From Parastagonospora avenae f. sp. tritici 18332-5 (lineage: Eukaryota; Ascomycota; Dothideomycetes; Pleosporales; Phaeosphaeriaceae): DNA of 21,096 nt. Under the pieces are notes generated by a model, which was not told the origin of the DNA, did no database searches, and was given only the letters and a program-made list of their open reading frames with translations. The position numbers and the translations under genes are program-made. Of this stretch, positions 1 to 8,930 are shown piece after piece (the stretch's first letter is position 1; every line of letters starts with the position of its first letter). Location of the stretch: positions 1-21,096 of the forward strand of contig JAFJTR010000179.1 in assembly GCA_022559985.1 (NCBI GenBank), read 5' to 3'.

Positions 1-651
1 CGCCAGCAGTCAGGGCAAAGCTACATCAGCGATTTCTACAAGAGCGTTCAGAAGCTGAGAAGAAACGGGAACACAGTGACGGTGCTATGGCTGCCTGCGC
101 GCGAAGAGTGCGAACTCGCACACCTCGCTAAACAAGAGGCAAAGATGGCAACGAGACTAAACGCCACACCACAAACACAGCTTCCTAGGGTGCGATTGAC
201 TACTTACAACATCGCACGCAAGCAAGCTACTGTCCAGAGGGTGCCAGAAAACGTAGGAAAGTACTTGAAACGCATCGACGCAGCACTACTAGGAAAACAT
301 ACGCGACAACTTTACGACTCGCTGTCGCAGAAAGAACGCAGCATACTTGCGCAGCTAAGAACAGGCATAGCAAGGCTAAACACATACTTACACCGGATCA
401 AAGCATTAACAACAGACTAGTGCGACTGTGGACACGCAGCAGAGACAGTAGACCACTTCCTGTTCCGATGCAGGAAGTGGACAGCACAGCGAGCAGAGAT
501 GCTGCAATGTACGCAGACAGGTAGAGGCAACATGTCGCTCTACCTAGGCGGGAAAGCAGCAACAGACGACGCAAAATGGGCGCTAGATATGGACGCAGTG
601 CGAGCAACAATACGGTTCGCAATAGCAACAGGAAGACTTAACGCAGACTAA
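1..651 (+). mobile_element. LINE (Tad/I-type) ORF2 3' end relic: RNase H tail and CCHC knuckle
   Basis: Frame 1 is open from the first base of the window to a TAA at 649-651, apart from one TAG at 418-420. The reading begins inside an RNase H-like domain (SYISDFYKSVQKLRRNG, then VLWLPAREECELAHLAKQEA, which corresponds to the usual W-x-PxHxG...A..LAK region). After a basic linker comes a C-D-C-G...ETVDHFLF-x-C-x-x-W zinc knuckle at 421-480, which typically closes ORF2 of fungal non-LTR retrotransposons. The TAG sits just before this knuckle, where related elements commonly have Gln, so CAG to TAG is the simplest explanation. The reverse transcriptase and endonuclease would lie left of the window. 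The usual HxGI residues of RNase H are degenerate (PAREE), so this copy is probably dead. The family call is good; the clade is a guess. Confidence 0.8.
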
Positions 652-1059
652 ACACTAAAACTACTTTCATTACTAACCTAGCTTATTAACTGCCTCGTGC
701 AATATAGAGCGGACAGCGCTTCAGCTGCCGAAGATAGGATGCTGAACACTTAGAGAAGCCTACTCTAAGCTAGTCCGCCGCTAGTAATACTAACGCACGA
801 GAATTTAATAAAAGATGGAAGATCGAGAGCAAAGTAGCAAGACGCATAGCATAGGCTTAGTAAGAACAGCAACGCATAGCAGGAAGCGAAGTAAAGAAGA
901 TGCAGGGACTGAATGAGGTTAAGATGTAGCATAAGAAGTGTAGTAGTAGATGAGCGCTAGTAGCCCTTTCGGCTTGGCCGCCGGGCGTTAATAAATTGTG
1001 TGTGTGTGTACCCCCAATTCTCCGCCAAGAAGATAGCTAGTACACTCGTGTATCTAGGT
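652..1059. other. Gene-free stretch, probably LINE 3' UTR, ending in a TG microsatellite
   Basis: No coding sequence is visible. The first part follows the LINE stop codon directly and is probably its 3' untranslated region, but there is no clear poly(A) or tandem tail that would fix the end of the element. A short TG run lies at 997-1008. Confidence 0.4.
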
Positions 1060-1488
1060 ATGTCGCCTTCTGAGTTGCACATCAAACAAATTTTCCTCTT
1101 TCTACTTGGCCAGGCTGTTAGATATGCCGTCCAGAAGAATTTGGATAAGATGGACGCGCATCTTCGCACATCGTATGCACTTCATGTTGATGAGTTTGAG
1201 GACGCCATCTTCCAGCTAGCCACATTACGTAGGAGACAGAGCATTCTATCGTACTTTAAGGAAGAATACGCTAAGGATGTTCGACAACTTTGTCCCCAAA
1301 CAGATCCTTTTAGAATCCTCGCAGACCGCAAGTACCAGCGAAGGTGGAGAAAGTCATGGTCCATAAGAATCAACGACAATTTCTGTCCAAACTTTCGATC
1401 GTGGTGGATACGCAGGGAAGAGTCAGACCTCAGCGAGTGGGAGATGCAAAAGATACTTGATCACGACGCACATGGGCTGATGGAATAG
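1060..1488 (+). CDS. Hypothetical protein, 142 aa, unrecognised
   Basis: The first ATG of this open frame is at 1060; the frame is open further upstream but only through a TG microsatellite, so I start at the ATG. The 142-residue product is charged and rich in Trp, Arg and Lys towards the end (RRWRKSWSIRINDN, SWWIRREESDLSEW). I see no signal peptide, membrane segment or known motif. A small cytosolic or nuclear protein, or the last exon of a larger gene, is possible. It is flanked by a LINE relic and by repeat-like DNA and has no partner gene. The stop codon lies within a perfect 20-bp palindrome. I do not recognise it, and it could be a remnant of a mobile element ORF. Coding status is unproven. 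Confidence 0.35.
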   Translation: MSPSELHIKQIFLFLLGQAVRYAVQKNLDKMDAHLRTSYALHVDEFEDAIFQLATLRRRQSILSYFKEEYAKDVRQLCPQTDPFRILADRKYQRRWRKSWSIRINDNFCPNFRSWWIRREESDLSEWEMQKILDHDAHGLME

Positions 1489-1502
1489 CTTATAAGCTAT
1501 TC
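1483..1502. repeat. Perfect 20-bp palindrome overlapping a stop codon
   Basis: The sequence gaatagcttataagctattc equals its own reverse complement. It contains the TAG stop (1486-1488) of the small ORF that ends here. Confidence 0.8.
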
Positions 1503-1522
1503 TGTTTGAAGACCGAATAATC

Positions 1523-1549
1523 ATATAGTGTCTCAATTTGTCACTATAT
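1523..1549. repeat. Short inverted repeat (8-bp arms, 11-nt loop)
   Basis: The arms atatagtg (1523-1530) and cactatat (1542-1549) are exact reverse complements. The structure lies 20 bp after the perfect palindrome. It could be a 3' hairpin of the preceding ORF or a relic of a small palindromic element. Confidence 0.5.
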
Positions 1550-3015
1550 AGCGTGCATGGAACAGCTTGTGAACGCAGATGTATGTAAATGTGTAAGTTG
1601 GTACTCTAAGCCGCATCAATATCATGTACTAAACCTTGCATGTACACTTATCGCGTGTTTACTGGTAGGCCAACATTGATCCGCTTAGTAGAGTTCCACA
1701 ATCCCTGCTTGCTATGTGGCGCAACCTTAACTTAAAATGCGAAAATGGGGAGGCCGATTTCGCTAAGCACTGTATTTCAGATAGCTCGAAGCGTATCGAG
1801 TAAGCTTCCTAGCAGTAGATGGCTAGTCGCAAGAGCGGACTGAACCGCTCTATTCACAAGGTCAGCGATCACTCGCTTAGTTTTGCGTTAGCACAAACCA
1901 GGTAAGATTATATGCAGACCCCTGTCTGTCAGACCGGGATATGTGTGTGTGTAAAAACATTTGGGGTGACACTGATTTCGGATAGGAATGTAAGTTACTG
2001 TGAGTAAGCAGTGTGCAAGCCACTAACTTGAAAATAACAGGCTAGCTGTTCCAGGATGTTCGCTACCGACAGGATGGTCATTCGTCGAGCTTGGGCAAGG
2101 CTATCCTAGTGAGACAGGGATTTTGTCAAAGCTGAGAGTGTTCAAAGGGTGAGGCCGGTTTTGCAAGGAGCTGTAGCAACACTGATTTCGGATATGTAGG
2201 ACTGTAGAACATCTCATCTTATCTGACAGTTATACGCACGTTTCCGTGGCGAAGGGACTTACTCGCATTCTGATGTTGATCAAGTCGATAGAACGTGCGA
2301 GCAGGGGATACGCAGCTTTCTTCCTAAGAATGAACAATCATCGAACCCTACATCTCGCGAACAACATTATTGGAGGGTCTCAATCTCACTTCTATTTCCC
2401 GAGGCACAGTAGTTTCATGGAAGACTTCGATGCCTGAACATTCCAAGACAGATCTGGAACCGATCTGCGCTTACCTATAAGCTGTCATCATCGAGTCTTA
2501 ACATCGCTGACTGCTGAAGCTAAGTCATACTATAGTCATGGCGTCATGTGCAATATGCTTATGCAATGCAGATATGCTGTACCATGAGTACGAGCGTAGC
2601 AAGTTTGTTCACTAAACGACTCGGAAATGATTTCGCCATAGAACAACGCTTGCATATAGGCTGAAATTATTCGACAGAGACTGATGGCGCGCAGGAGGAA
2701 TAATGCAGAGATGAAAAGCCGACTTGCCTGCAGTTGCTTATGCAGACATTTGTCTGAGATACTCTTTTGTAGCACCTGGCCACGATGATTACTACACTAT
2801 CACGACAGTAGCCATAGTCTGCGACATGATTTATGCCACTATAAGTATAAATATGAGCGATGCTTACAAGCAGTATCCAACGAGGGCAAAACGATCAGAA
2901 TGCTGTTACACAAACAAATGGACATAGAGTTTCAAGCTGAGCACGATGACACTATAAAGCCTGGGTACTTTTGAACCCTGCACCTTCTGATTGATGTTGC
3001 GGATCACATACTACT
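1550..3015. other. Gene-free stretch with diverged repeats
   Basis: Open frames here are short, lack recognisable motifs and mostly lack ATG starts. A TG run occurs near 1941-1952. A 16-bp word, acactgatttcggata, occurs exactly at 1969-1984 and 2179-2194. A related block, aggccgatttcgctaag (1751 on) against aggccggttttgcaagg (2152 on), suggests old duplicated sequence. No RNA gene is visible. Confidence 0.4.
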
Positions 3016-3965
3016 ATGGTTGTCGACGAAAAACGAAAGCTGCAGAACAGACTTGCGCAGCGGAGATACAGACAGAAGTTAGTAAAAACTAAAGCAGTAC
3101 CACGCTTAGATTGATAAATGAAGCAGACAAAAAGCATCAGGCACAAATAGGTATGTATATCTAAAATATAAGTATCAGTAAAAAGGCTGATCACAGCTGC
3201 AGAGGTCGTGCTACAGCCAATCGACGTGCTGCTTCAAAGAGGAGCGTTTCTTCTAACGCAACTGCAAGACCCGAAGTAGAATGTGTTAACGAACAAACAT
3301 TGCCTGGCGATGGAACAACGACTAGCCCATCTTGTTCAATAGATACAATACGTCTTATTAATCGGCCGTCTAATCTATCAACCGAGTTTACCACAGATTC
3401 GAGACCTGTACAAATACACGACAATAGCCCCCTTTAGCCGGATTCGTCTTTTAAACCAAGATTCAAATTCCCACCAGATGAGGATTATGCTATAGCTCAG
3501 GCTCAGTACGATCTGACCAATAAGCTGCTACATTGGTTCATTCCGGATTCCGACCAGACAACTGTTGAATCTGACTTCTTGCACGATTTGCTCCACCTGT
3601 GGCAGCAGAAGGCCTTTAGTTTCCGCCAGGTACTATGTGGGCGGTATGATACTCTCTATAGCATCCTAAGTGCATGGATCACGGAACGTCTTGCTGTAGT
3701 TGATATTTCCGCAAAGCTGGCGTCAGGGTCAGAACTGCCGCATTCCATGCCGAGGGCTAAAGAAGAATTCAATGCTTTGAACACTTTGAGAGTCAAAAAG
3801 CTTGCGCTGTTACAAGCGTGTCCTGACGACAAGCTTCGCAACGAACTACTAGCAGAGGCTCTCAGTATTCTGACGGACACAAAAGGTGTGGAATCAGTGT
3901 TTTTGTATGGGATCCGTAGACTGCACCAGGATGATATGGTGATGCTTGGTATGACCGAATCATGA
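3016..3965 (+). CDS. bZIP-type transcription factor, three exons, one in-frame stop
   Basis: Proposed exons are 3016-3077, 3127-3150 and 3203-3965. Exon 1 encodes MVVDEKRKLQNRLAQRRYRQ, a full match to the bZIP basic-region signature (N-x2-AQ-x-R-x-R-x-K). Intron 1 (49 nt) runs from GTTAGT to GAAGCAG. Exon 2 is only 24 nt. Intron 2 (52 nt) has donor GTATGT, branch CTGAT and acceptor TGCAG. Joined, the frame continues into the long third exon. TAG at 3435-3437 interrupts it; the same frame then runs 175 further codons to TGA with coherent helical sequence (FLHDLLHLWQQKAFSF, RVKKLALLQACP). The product would be about 282 aa if the TAG were Gln or Trp, otherwise 106 aa. No leucine heptads follow the basic region, so dimerisation by a classical zipper is doubtful. 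Role: probably a nuclear DNA-binding regulator. I found no clean in-frame intron that removes the TAG, so this may be a pseudogene. Confidence 0.6.
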
Positions 3966-4138
3966 TACCATTCTTTGGCGAGGACCAGCTATATGCATGC
4001 GGAATAACGCAAACTCCATTGCTCGCAGTGTACTCATCTCATTTCCAACGCCTGGAGCGCATATTCCGCCAAAGTAGCCAGGGGAAGGATGAGCTTGACC
4101 CACGCGGATCGCTCTATATGAATATCTCGGAAGTCGAG
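3963..4138 (+). other. Possible exon ending at a GTAAGT donor
   Basis: An ATG at 3963, overlapping the stop of the bZIP-type ORF, opens a frame (MIPFFGEDQLYACG..., ending LYMNISEVE) that reads about 59 residues to a GTAAGT at 4139-4144. A GCTAAGC branch-like site follows. It could be an exon of an unrecognised gene, but I could not find a convincing next exon. Confidence 0.2.
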
Positions 4139-4788
4139 TAAGTTGACTGGCTAAGCTGTGCAAGGATTCTTTGAGTAGATTAGATGTGATTTTATCGTTA
4201 ACCACATCGGTGCTATGACACACAAGGGTATATCGCCGTTCGGACATCAGCCGGCCACACGATAGTATAGTATGCCGTTGGGAAGGTCCGAACTTACGAA
4301 AATACTGACAGCGACGACATACTCCTAGCCGCTGCATCAGACCGAGTAGTTTTGAAGTGACGGACAAACGCAAATGGAGAAAGTCACCTCAAATTAAGCA
4401 TATAACGTAGTTTCTTATTCTGCAAGATTCCACGCAGACCCTATCTATGAAACATGTGCGCGCATAACATCTAGTGGGAACAGTCCTATGTCTGTGGCAC
4501 AGTACCTCGTTTGCATGCATACTTACCGGTAAGCGTAAGCGTAAGCATAATCATTAGACTCTAACATACGAAGCACACTTCCTGAGTCGCTGCATCTAGC
4601 CGTCAGTACATATGCCATCGGATTCCCTTTGTCAAATTGAAGGTCCGAAGCGCTGTGTGTGCATTGGCCCCGACACTTACTGGCGAATAATGCATCGGGG
4701 AAAGCCGAAGAGATGGCGATATATTACTACGATACGACCAGGGTCATCCTGATGGTCGATTTGGCGACCGAACAAGCAATAGCCGTTA
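4139..4788. other. Mostly non-coding, possible decayed helicase continuation
   Basis: No intact gene is visible. On the minus strand, weak helicase-like words in changing frames (for example GRIVVIYR near 4735) may continue the RecQ-like relic that ends at 4789. A (GTAAGC)x3 run lies at 4529-4546. Confidence 0.3.
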
Positions 4789-5250
4789 CTACCGCCGGGC
4801 CATCGTCAATGCCGTTTCTTCTAGCTTCTTATCTTTGAACCACGATAACAAGTATTGCGTATATCGCCGGACAGTGCTCGCCCGAATATACGTTGCATGT
4901 GACAACAACATCGCGCTTGAGAACTCATACTCCCGAATCGACGGCAGTGTTGCAGTTAACAACACCAACGGACATGATGTGATGCGTAAGCTCTGCAATC
5001 TTGCCAGCTTCAGTCGCCAGTAGCTCGAAGTATGCACCAGATAACACTCATCGATGGCAATCCGTCGTAGCACACCTTTGTCTAAGTGCTGCTGTGCGTA
5101 GCCCGGAAAGTTGCTATTGCTCCCTGTATCGCCCGCTGCGTCGGCGCTGACAAGTACCAGCAACGCTGCATTTGTTTCTCCATGCTGCCACTCCACACGA
5201 GAGCGGCTTCCTCGGATATGTGACGAGAATGAATGAAGCCAGCAAGTCAA
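4789..5250 (-). pseudogene. RecQ-like (subtelomeric TLH-type) helicase relic, motif II-III region
   Basis: One minus-strand frame of 153 codons carries the middle of a superfamily 2 RecQ-like helicase. RRIAIDECY lies near residue 70, where active enzymes have DECH or DEAH (motif II, 5041-5052). LLTATLPSIREYEF near residue 100 is motif III (4939-4956), followed by IRASTVRRYTQYLL. Family members use ATP to unwind DNA, and copies are common in fungal subtelomeres. No Walker A motif (motif I) and no motifs IV-VI are in this frame, and no plausible start exists. DECH has become DECY by a single C-to-T change, which would remove ATP coupling. The fragment is a relic. A second relic from the opposite end of such a gene lies at 7348-7690, but in the wrong order to be the same copy. 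Confidence 0.75.
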
Positions 5251-5564
5251 GAAGTGCTTCCATCTGCACGGGGCGCTCTTCCCAGCAAGCGACGTGTCAG
5301 GGATCTAGAGCAATGAGTCGTCTCGCACAGCAAAGTGGACGGCAGGATAGTCTAAAGTGACTTACGTTCTGGGAAGCGACGACGACGCTCTGAACAAGGT
5401 GCGGTCCGATTAATCCCGCCACCCCGCACCGGGTATTCGTCCGTCTCTTGCTTATAGCCTTACTATCATGACGCTTCATCCTTTGATGGTTTCTGCTGAT
5501 CCGTATGCGCATCGTTGTTTGTTCCCAACATTCGTGCACCTATCGAAAACCTCGAGAGTGGATA
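5251..5564. other. No gene recognised
   Basis: A minus-strand open frame spans most of this stretch (5297-5539), but it shows no helicase or other motif. It may hold degraded upstream helicase sequence; on the minus strand RPVQMEALLDLLASFIL can be read near 5275-5225 in another frame. Confidence 0.25.
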
Positions 5565-5903
5565 ATGCATTGCGTATCTGAACACAAAGAGTATTAACAG
5601 TATTTCAGAGAATATTACAAAGAGTTATCGTATCACTCAAATATCCCTGACAAGGGTTATCAGTGTTTGCTCAAAGAACGGTTCGGTTGCCTGTCTCAAA
5701 TCGACGAGCAGACTGACGCCTAACGTTACTACTGGTCGCCTAATGCTGATTATAATGCTGACGCGGGCCGCTTTGCAAGCTTACGCTATCTAGCAGGATC
5801 AGCATTTTGCGCGCAAGACATGCAACAATTAGCTCAGTCACGCAGAAGCACAATTCCAAAGTATTACTGTGATCGTGTGTGCGCTGGCATGCATCTGCAA
5901 TAG
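5565..5903 (+). pseudogene. Unidentified decayed ORF with two CAA-to-TAA type stops
   Basis: From ATG 5565 to TAG 5901-5903 one frame reads as protein-like sequence interrupted only by TAA at 5595-5597 and TAA at 5721-5723. The readable parts include YKELSYHSNIPDKGYQ, YYWSPNADYNADAGRFAS and LRYLAGSAFCAQDMQQL. At both stops a Gln (CAA) would fit the context (Y-Q-Q-Y and A-Q-R-Y). The bias in composition and the small number of stops in 112 codons suggest a formerly coding exon. I do not recognise the family; it may belong to a mobile element. There is no splice signal I trust at either edge. Confidence 0.35.
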
Positions 5904-6463
5904 TTCATGCTTTGTGGTCAGGAATCAATCAGCTAGGAGTCCGAGTATATGATGATTCGGGTTGCTGATACTACATCTAACACGCTATTATTGTTGGCAT
6001 ATGGCATCGCGAAAAGCCCAGTATTTTCGGCGCTACAGCCTACAGGTCAGGCTTTGCTCGGAGTCTACTGCTGACAGTTCCTGATACTGCACGCTTACCA
6101 CTAAAATCCTCGGAACCTCTTCAAGAGATAAGCTTGGACAGAACACTGATGTTAGATGTGTCCATATGCTGTAGTGAGACGCAGTATTGCAATGTTAATC
6201 GGAAAGATGACAAGTAATTCATTAGTGTATTCTGATATATAACAGACGTGCATTTATTAGGTAAATAGAAGTCGAATAAAGAGAATAATTAGACAGGTTT
6301 CTATTTGCAACTATACTTGTGCATCATGATATCCGCGCTGCTTATCTGCATCTCTCTATTCTACCTAGCAACAGGATCGTTGGTCAGGAGCCCTTCGTCA
6401 GCATTGATAGACCCTCGCACCCGGTTCTCGGACCTGAACATCTCCATTCCCGAAGCGACCTAG
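5904..6463. other. No gene recognised
   Basis: Moderately AT-rich DNA without a convincing ORF. A plus-strand open frame at 6319-6504 lies in a different frame from the reductase that follows and shows no motif. The true 5' end of the reductase gene may once have been here. Confidence 0.3.
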
Positions 6464-7331
6464 CCAGTTCTTCAATCGTCTTTCGAAACACCGCCCGACT
6501 GTAGAGAGAACAGCTACCATAGAACAGGTCGGTTACTCAGACGCCGAGCTCTGGTCACTGGTGGGGATTCTGGTATTAGGCGTGCGATTGTCATTGCTTA
6601 CGCACGCGAGGGTGCTAACGTCGCTATTAATTATCTTCCCGAAGAAGAGCCTGACGCGCAAGCGCTTGACAAACTCCTTGCAAGAGAGGGGTTAAGTCTT
6701 GCTAGGATCCCTGGAGATCTCACAAATGAGACCTTCTGTGACGCTTTAGTCCGCGAAGCTAATACAAGATTAGGAGGACTGGACTTGGTTGTGAACAACG
6801 CTGGGTATGTCTCCAAGACCATACGAACAAGAGACTAATCAGCACAGGTTCGGAGGAATCGGACCAGGCTATCAACCGATTTCCAACTTCTCGACCGCCC
6901 AGCTCGACCAGGTTTTTCGCACTAACCTATACGCGAACCTGTTTATCACCCGCGCCGCGGTTCCTCTTCTTGCTCCAGGTGCATCGATCATCAATACTGC
7001 CTCTGTGGTTGCAAGTGACCCTGCCGCTACTTTTGTGGACTACGCCGCTAGCAAGGCGGCCATCGTTTCCATCACCCGCTCTCTCAGTAAACATCTCGCG
7101 CCCCTGGGAATCCGCGTCAACGCTGTTGCACCCGGACTGGTGTACACACCCATCCTAGCTTCTTTTGGCATGAACACTTCGACTTTGATGGCACTGCTCT
7201 CTGGATATCCGACTCCGCGCCTGGCAATGCCTGCAGAACTAGCGCCAGTCTATGTGGATCTTGCAGCGTCAGATAAGACGTTCGTAAGTGGAAGTGTTTG
7301 GGGTGCAACAGGAGGATTGTCTGGATTTTGA
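6464..7331 (+). pseudogene. YghA-like short-chain dehydrogenase/reductase, damaged 5' end
   Basis: Two exons, 6464-6804 and 6848-7331, are joined across a 43-nt intron (donor GTATGT at 6805, branch ACTAATC, acceptor CACAG at 6847). Without splicing the gene looks frameshifted. The protein belongs to the classical SDR oxidoreductases that use NAD(P)H; substrate unknown, probably cytosolic. Visible are the family lead-in PPDCRENSY, the cofactor loop ALVTGGDSGIRRA, INYLPEEE, the NNAG motif split by the intron, the catalytic YAASK, RVNAVAPG and a PAELAPVYV...GATGG end. Length (about 275 codons) is near the family norm. Oddities: no in-frame ATG precedes the cofactor loop, a TAG closes the frame at 6461, and the third Gly of the loop is Arg. 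Four Gly-to-Arg changes cluster in the first 40 codons. The stop TGA is at 7329-7331. Probably a recent pseudogene. Confidence 0.8.
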
Positions 7332-7347
7332 TTCTTGTGTTAATGAA

Positions 7348-7690
7348 TTATTCCTCTCTCTCTTCACATCCCACCCGATCCACACATCTATCCATCGCCC
7401 TGTCAATCACCACACGCATGCACTCCTCCCCCACCAGCAGCTCTTGCATCTCCGCCCACGTCCCGCCCAAACTTGCCAAACACTCGCTTCCCCCGCACTT
7501 CGCGATACCCTCTCATCACAATCGCCTCACTCTCCTGCCCGTCTAGCCCTGCCCGCCCACTCTCCTGCGCCCACTGCCGCATTTTCCGCTCCGTCCCCGT
7601 GTGTACTACACCCCGAATCGTGGGAGGATCAGTCCCTAGCCCCAGCGCATTTGTTGCTGTAAACACCCAGACTTCCCAACAAGCAAGCCA
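7348..7690 (-). pseudogene. RecQ-like helicase relic, motifs V-VI and C-terminal tail, frameshifted
   Basis: On the minus strand, VFTATNALGLGTDPPTIR (near 7666-7613) is motif V, and WAQESGRAGLDGQESEAIV (near 7573-7517) is motif VI of the same RecQ-like family as the fragment at 4789-5250. The arginine of GRAGRDG has become leucine. Downstream, the conserved tail (EMQELLVGEE, CMRVVIDRAMD, VGCEEREE) is in another frame and ends at TAA 7348-7350, where relatives continue into a CDVC-type cysteine cluster. A frameshift therefore lies near 7455-7500. Upstream of about 7690 homology stops abruptly. The relic ends 16 bp past the reductase stop, on the opposite strand. It cannot encode an active helicase because motifs I-IV are absent. 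Confidence 0.8.
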
Positions 7691-8039
7691 TATCAAGCGC
7701 TTAGCTTGATTAGCTTGAAGCTTAATTGTTCTTTAAAGAAGCAATTCAATATTAACTTACAGTCAAAGTCATTAAGACAGACAACGAAATTGTTACGGTC
7801 AAACAAGAAGTCAAGAGGTAGTGCACGTCCCTGTCAATCAGAATCGAGCCTTCCGCTTCTGATACACAATCACAAAACGGAGGAGCAGAACGCTCAGGGT
7901 GTGTGATAAAAGAGAAAGCACGTGTAATACGACTAGATTCGAATCTTGCATGCGAACTCTGGCCAGAAATTACCAGAACACCTATACAATCGAACACCAA
8001 ACTATCCAAGTATACGAAATACTCTTCACGCGCGCAGCT
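7691..8039. other. Junction between helicase relic and copia relic
   Basis: AT-rich sequence with several AAGC/GCTT words around 7699-7722. The plus frame that later holds the copia integrase is open from 7899, but I recognise no motif before about 8040. Confidence 0.3.
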
Positions 8040-8930
8040 GCTATGAATGGCATAGTAACCGGACCTCGAAGATGTAAAGCCTTCGCAATGATAGATGATA
8101 CCCACCGAGGAAAGTCTGGGCTGCAAGGGCTAGACCCAAAAGCCTGGATCAGGTATCTTGTGGGATACCAATCGACCAACATCTACCGCGTCTGGATCCC
8201 GTCTATGGCCAAAGTAATCGGCACCTTTGATGTGGTATTCAACGAAGAAGCAGCCTTCGATGGCAAGCCTGAGGACCTGATGGACAACCTCATACATAAC
8301 ACCCTAGAGGAAATTGCAACCTAGGTAAAGACGGCCGAACTCCTAGGTACTCAGGGCCAACAACTAGAAACAGAAATGTTATACGAGGACTACATAATGC
8401 AAGAATCTGGTACTTCTTTACCTTAAGAAGACACGAACCCTAGCCCTTAGACCCAGCAAAGGCGATAGCCTTAAGGTAGCTAGCGACGCATTATTTGCAG
8501 ACAACACACCTATCAGGAAGAGGTCTTAAGGATATGAAATTAAGCTATTTGGAGAACTAATTGCCTAGAGGGCAAGCAAGCAAGATATAGTCACAACATC
8601 AACGCAGTCCCAAGTAGCCAAAGAGGCATAATTCACATATCGATTGCTGAAGGAGCTCCAAGTTACATTGAGCGATCCAGTCATCGAAATCAAGTGCGAT
8701 AATACCCAGACTATTAGGCTAGTAAATGAGTACATAGCAAAGCTTCAAACGAAGCTTAGAAAACTGGAGAGAATTAGAGGGAGGGCTGAGTGCATTTCGC
8801 TATGTATCTCTAGGCTGGGAATCGATTCGCAGATCGACAGCAAGATACCAACCTAATGCTAGTAATTTCTAAGACCTTTAGACAACACTTGCACAGATGG
8901 AGTGCGGATGGAGTGCGGATATCTGCCAAG
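8040..8930 (+). mobile_element. Ty1/copia retrotransposon relic, integrase end fused to RNase H
   Basis: The frame ending at TAG 8322-8324 contains the integrase C-terminal signature of Ty1/copia Pol: RRCKAFAMIDDTH, then GLDPKAWIRYLVGYQSTNIY and RVWIPSMAKVIGTFDVVFNE. The same frame continues past stops into the linker (TAELLGTQGQQLETEMLYED). From about 8475 RNase H follows: DALFADNTPIRKRS, GYEIKLFGELIA, TTSTQSQVAKEA, then ELQVTLSDPVIEIKCDNTQT and KLQTKLRK. The reverse transcriptase, which should separate linker and RNase H by several hundred codons, is missing. Stops at 8527-8529 (TAA, Gln expected) and 8566-8568 (TAG, Trp expected) fit C-to-T or G-to-A changes. No LTR is recognised, so the element borders are approximate. 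The relic lies just upstream of the dynamin promoter region. Confidence 0.8.

Noticed and set aside
398..628. Minus-strand ORF of 76 codons over the LINE tail
   Set aside because: It is the antisense of the recognisable CCHC-knuckle frame and shows only a Leu-rich composition caused by that.
1000..1059. Upstream extension of the hypothetical ORF to a GTG codon
   Set aside because: GTG is not a normal fungal start and the extension begins in a TG microsatellite.
3191..3424. Minus-strand ORF over the third bZIP exon
   Set aside because: Antisense shadow; the plus-strand frame is supported by splice sites and the bZIP motif.
3960..4373. Minus-strand ORF of 137 codons
   Set aside because: It starts at TTG, has no motif, and opposes a plus-strand frame that looks at least as coding.
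4529..4546. (GTAAGC)x3 as telomere-like repeat
   Set aside because: Only three units, and it is not the fungal TTAGGG repeat; treated as a chance simple repeat.
6807..7331. Reductase starting at ATG 6807
   Set aside because: This ATG lies inside the predicted intron (gtATGt of the donor); the protein clearly begins upstream.
5041..7348. Single helicase gene interrupted by the reductase
   Set aside because: The fragment order on the minus strand is reversed (motifs V-VI before motif II).
7288..7709. Plus-strand Pro/Ser-rich ORFs
   Set aside because: They are antisense to the helicase motif V/VI relic, which explains their openness and composition.
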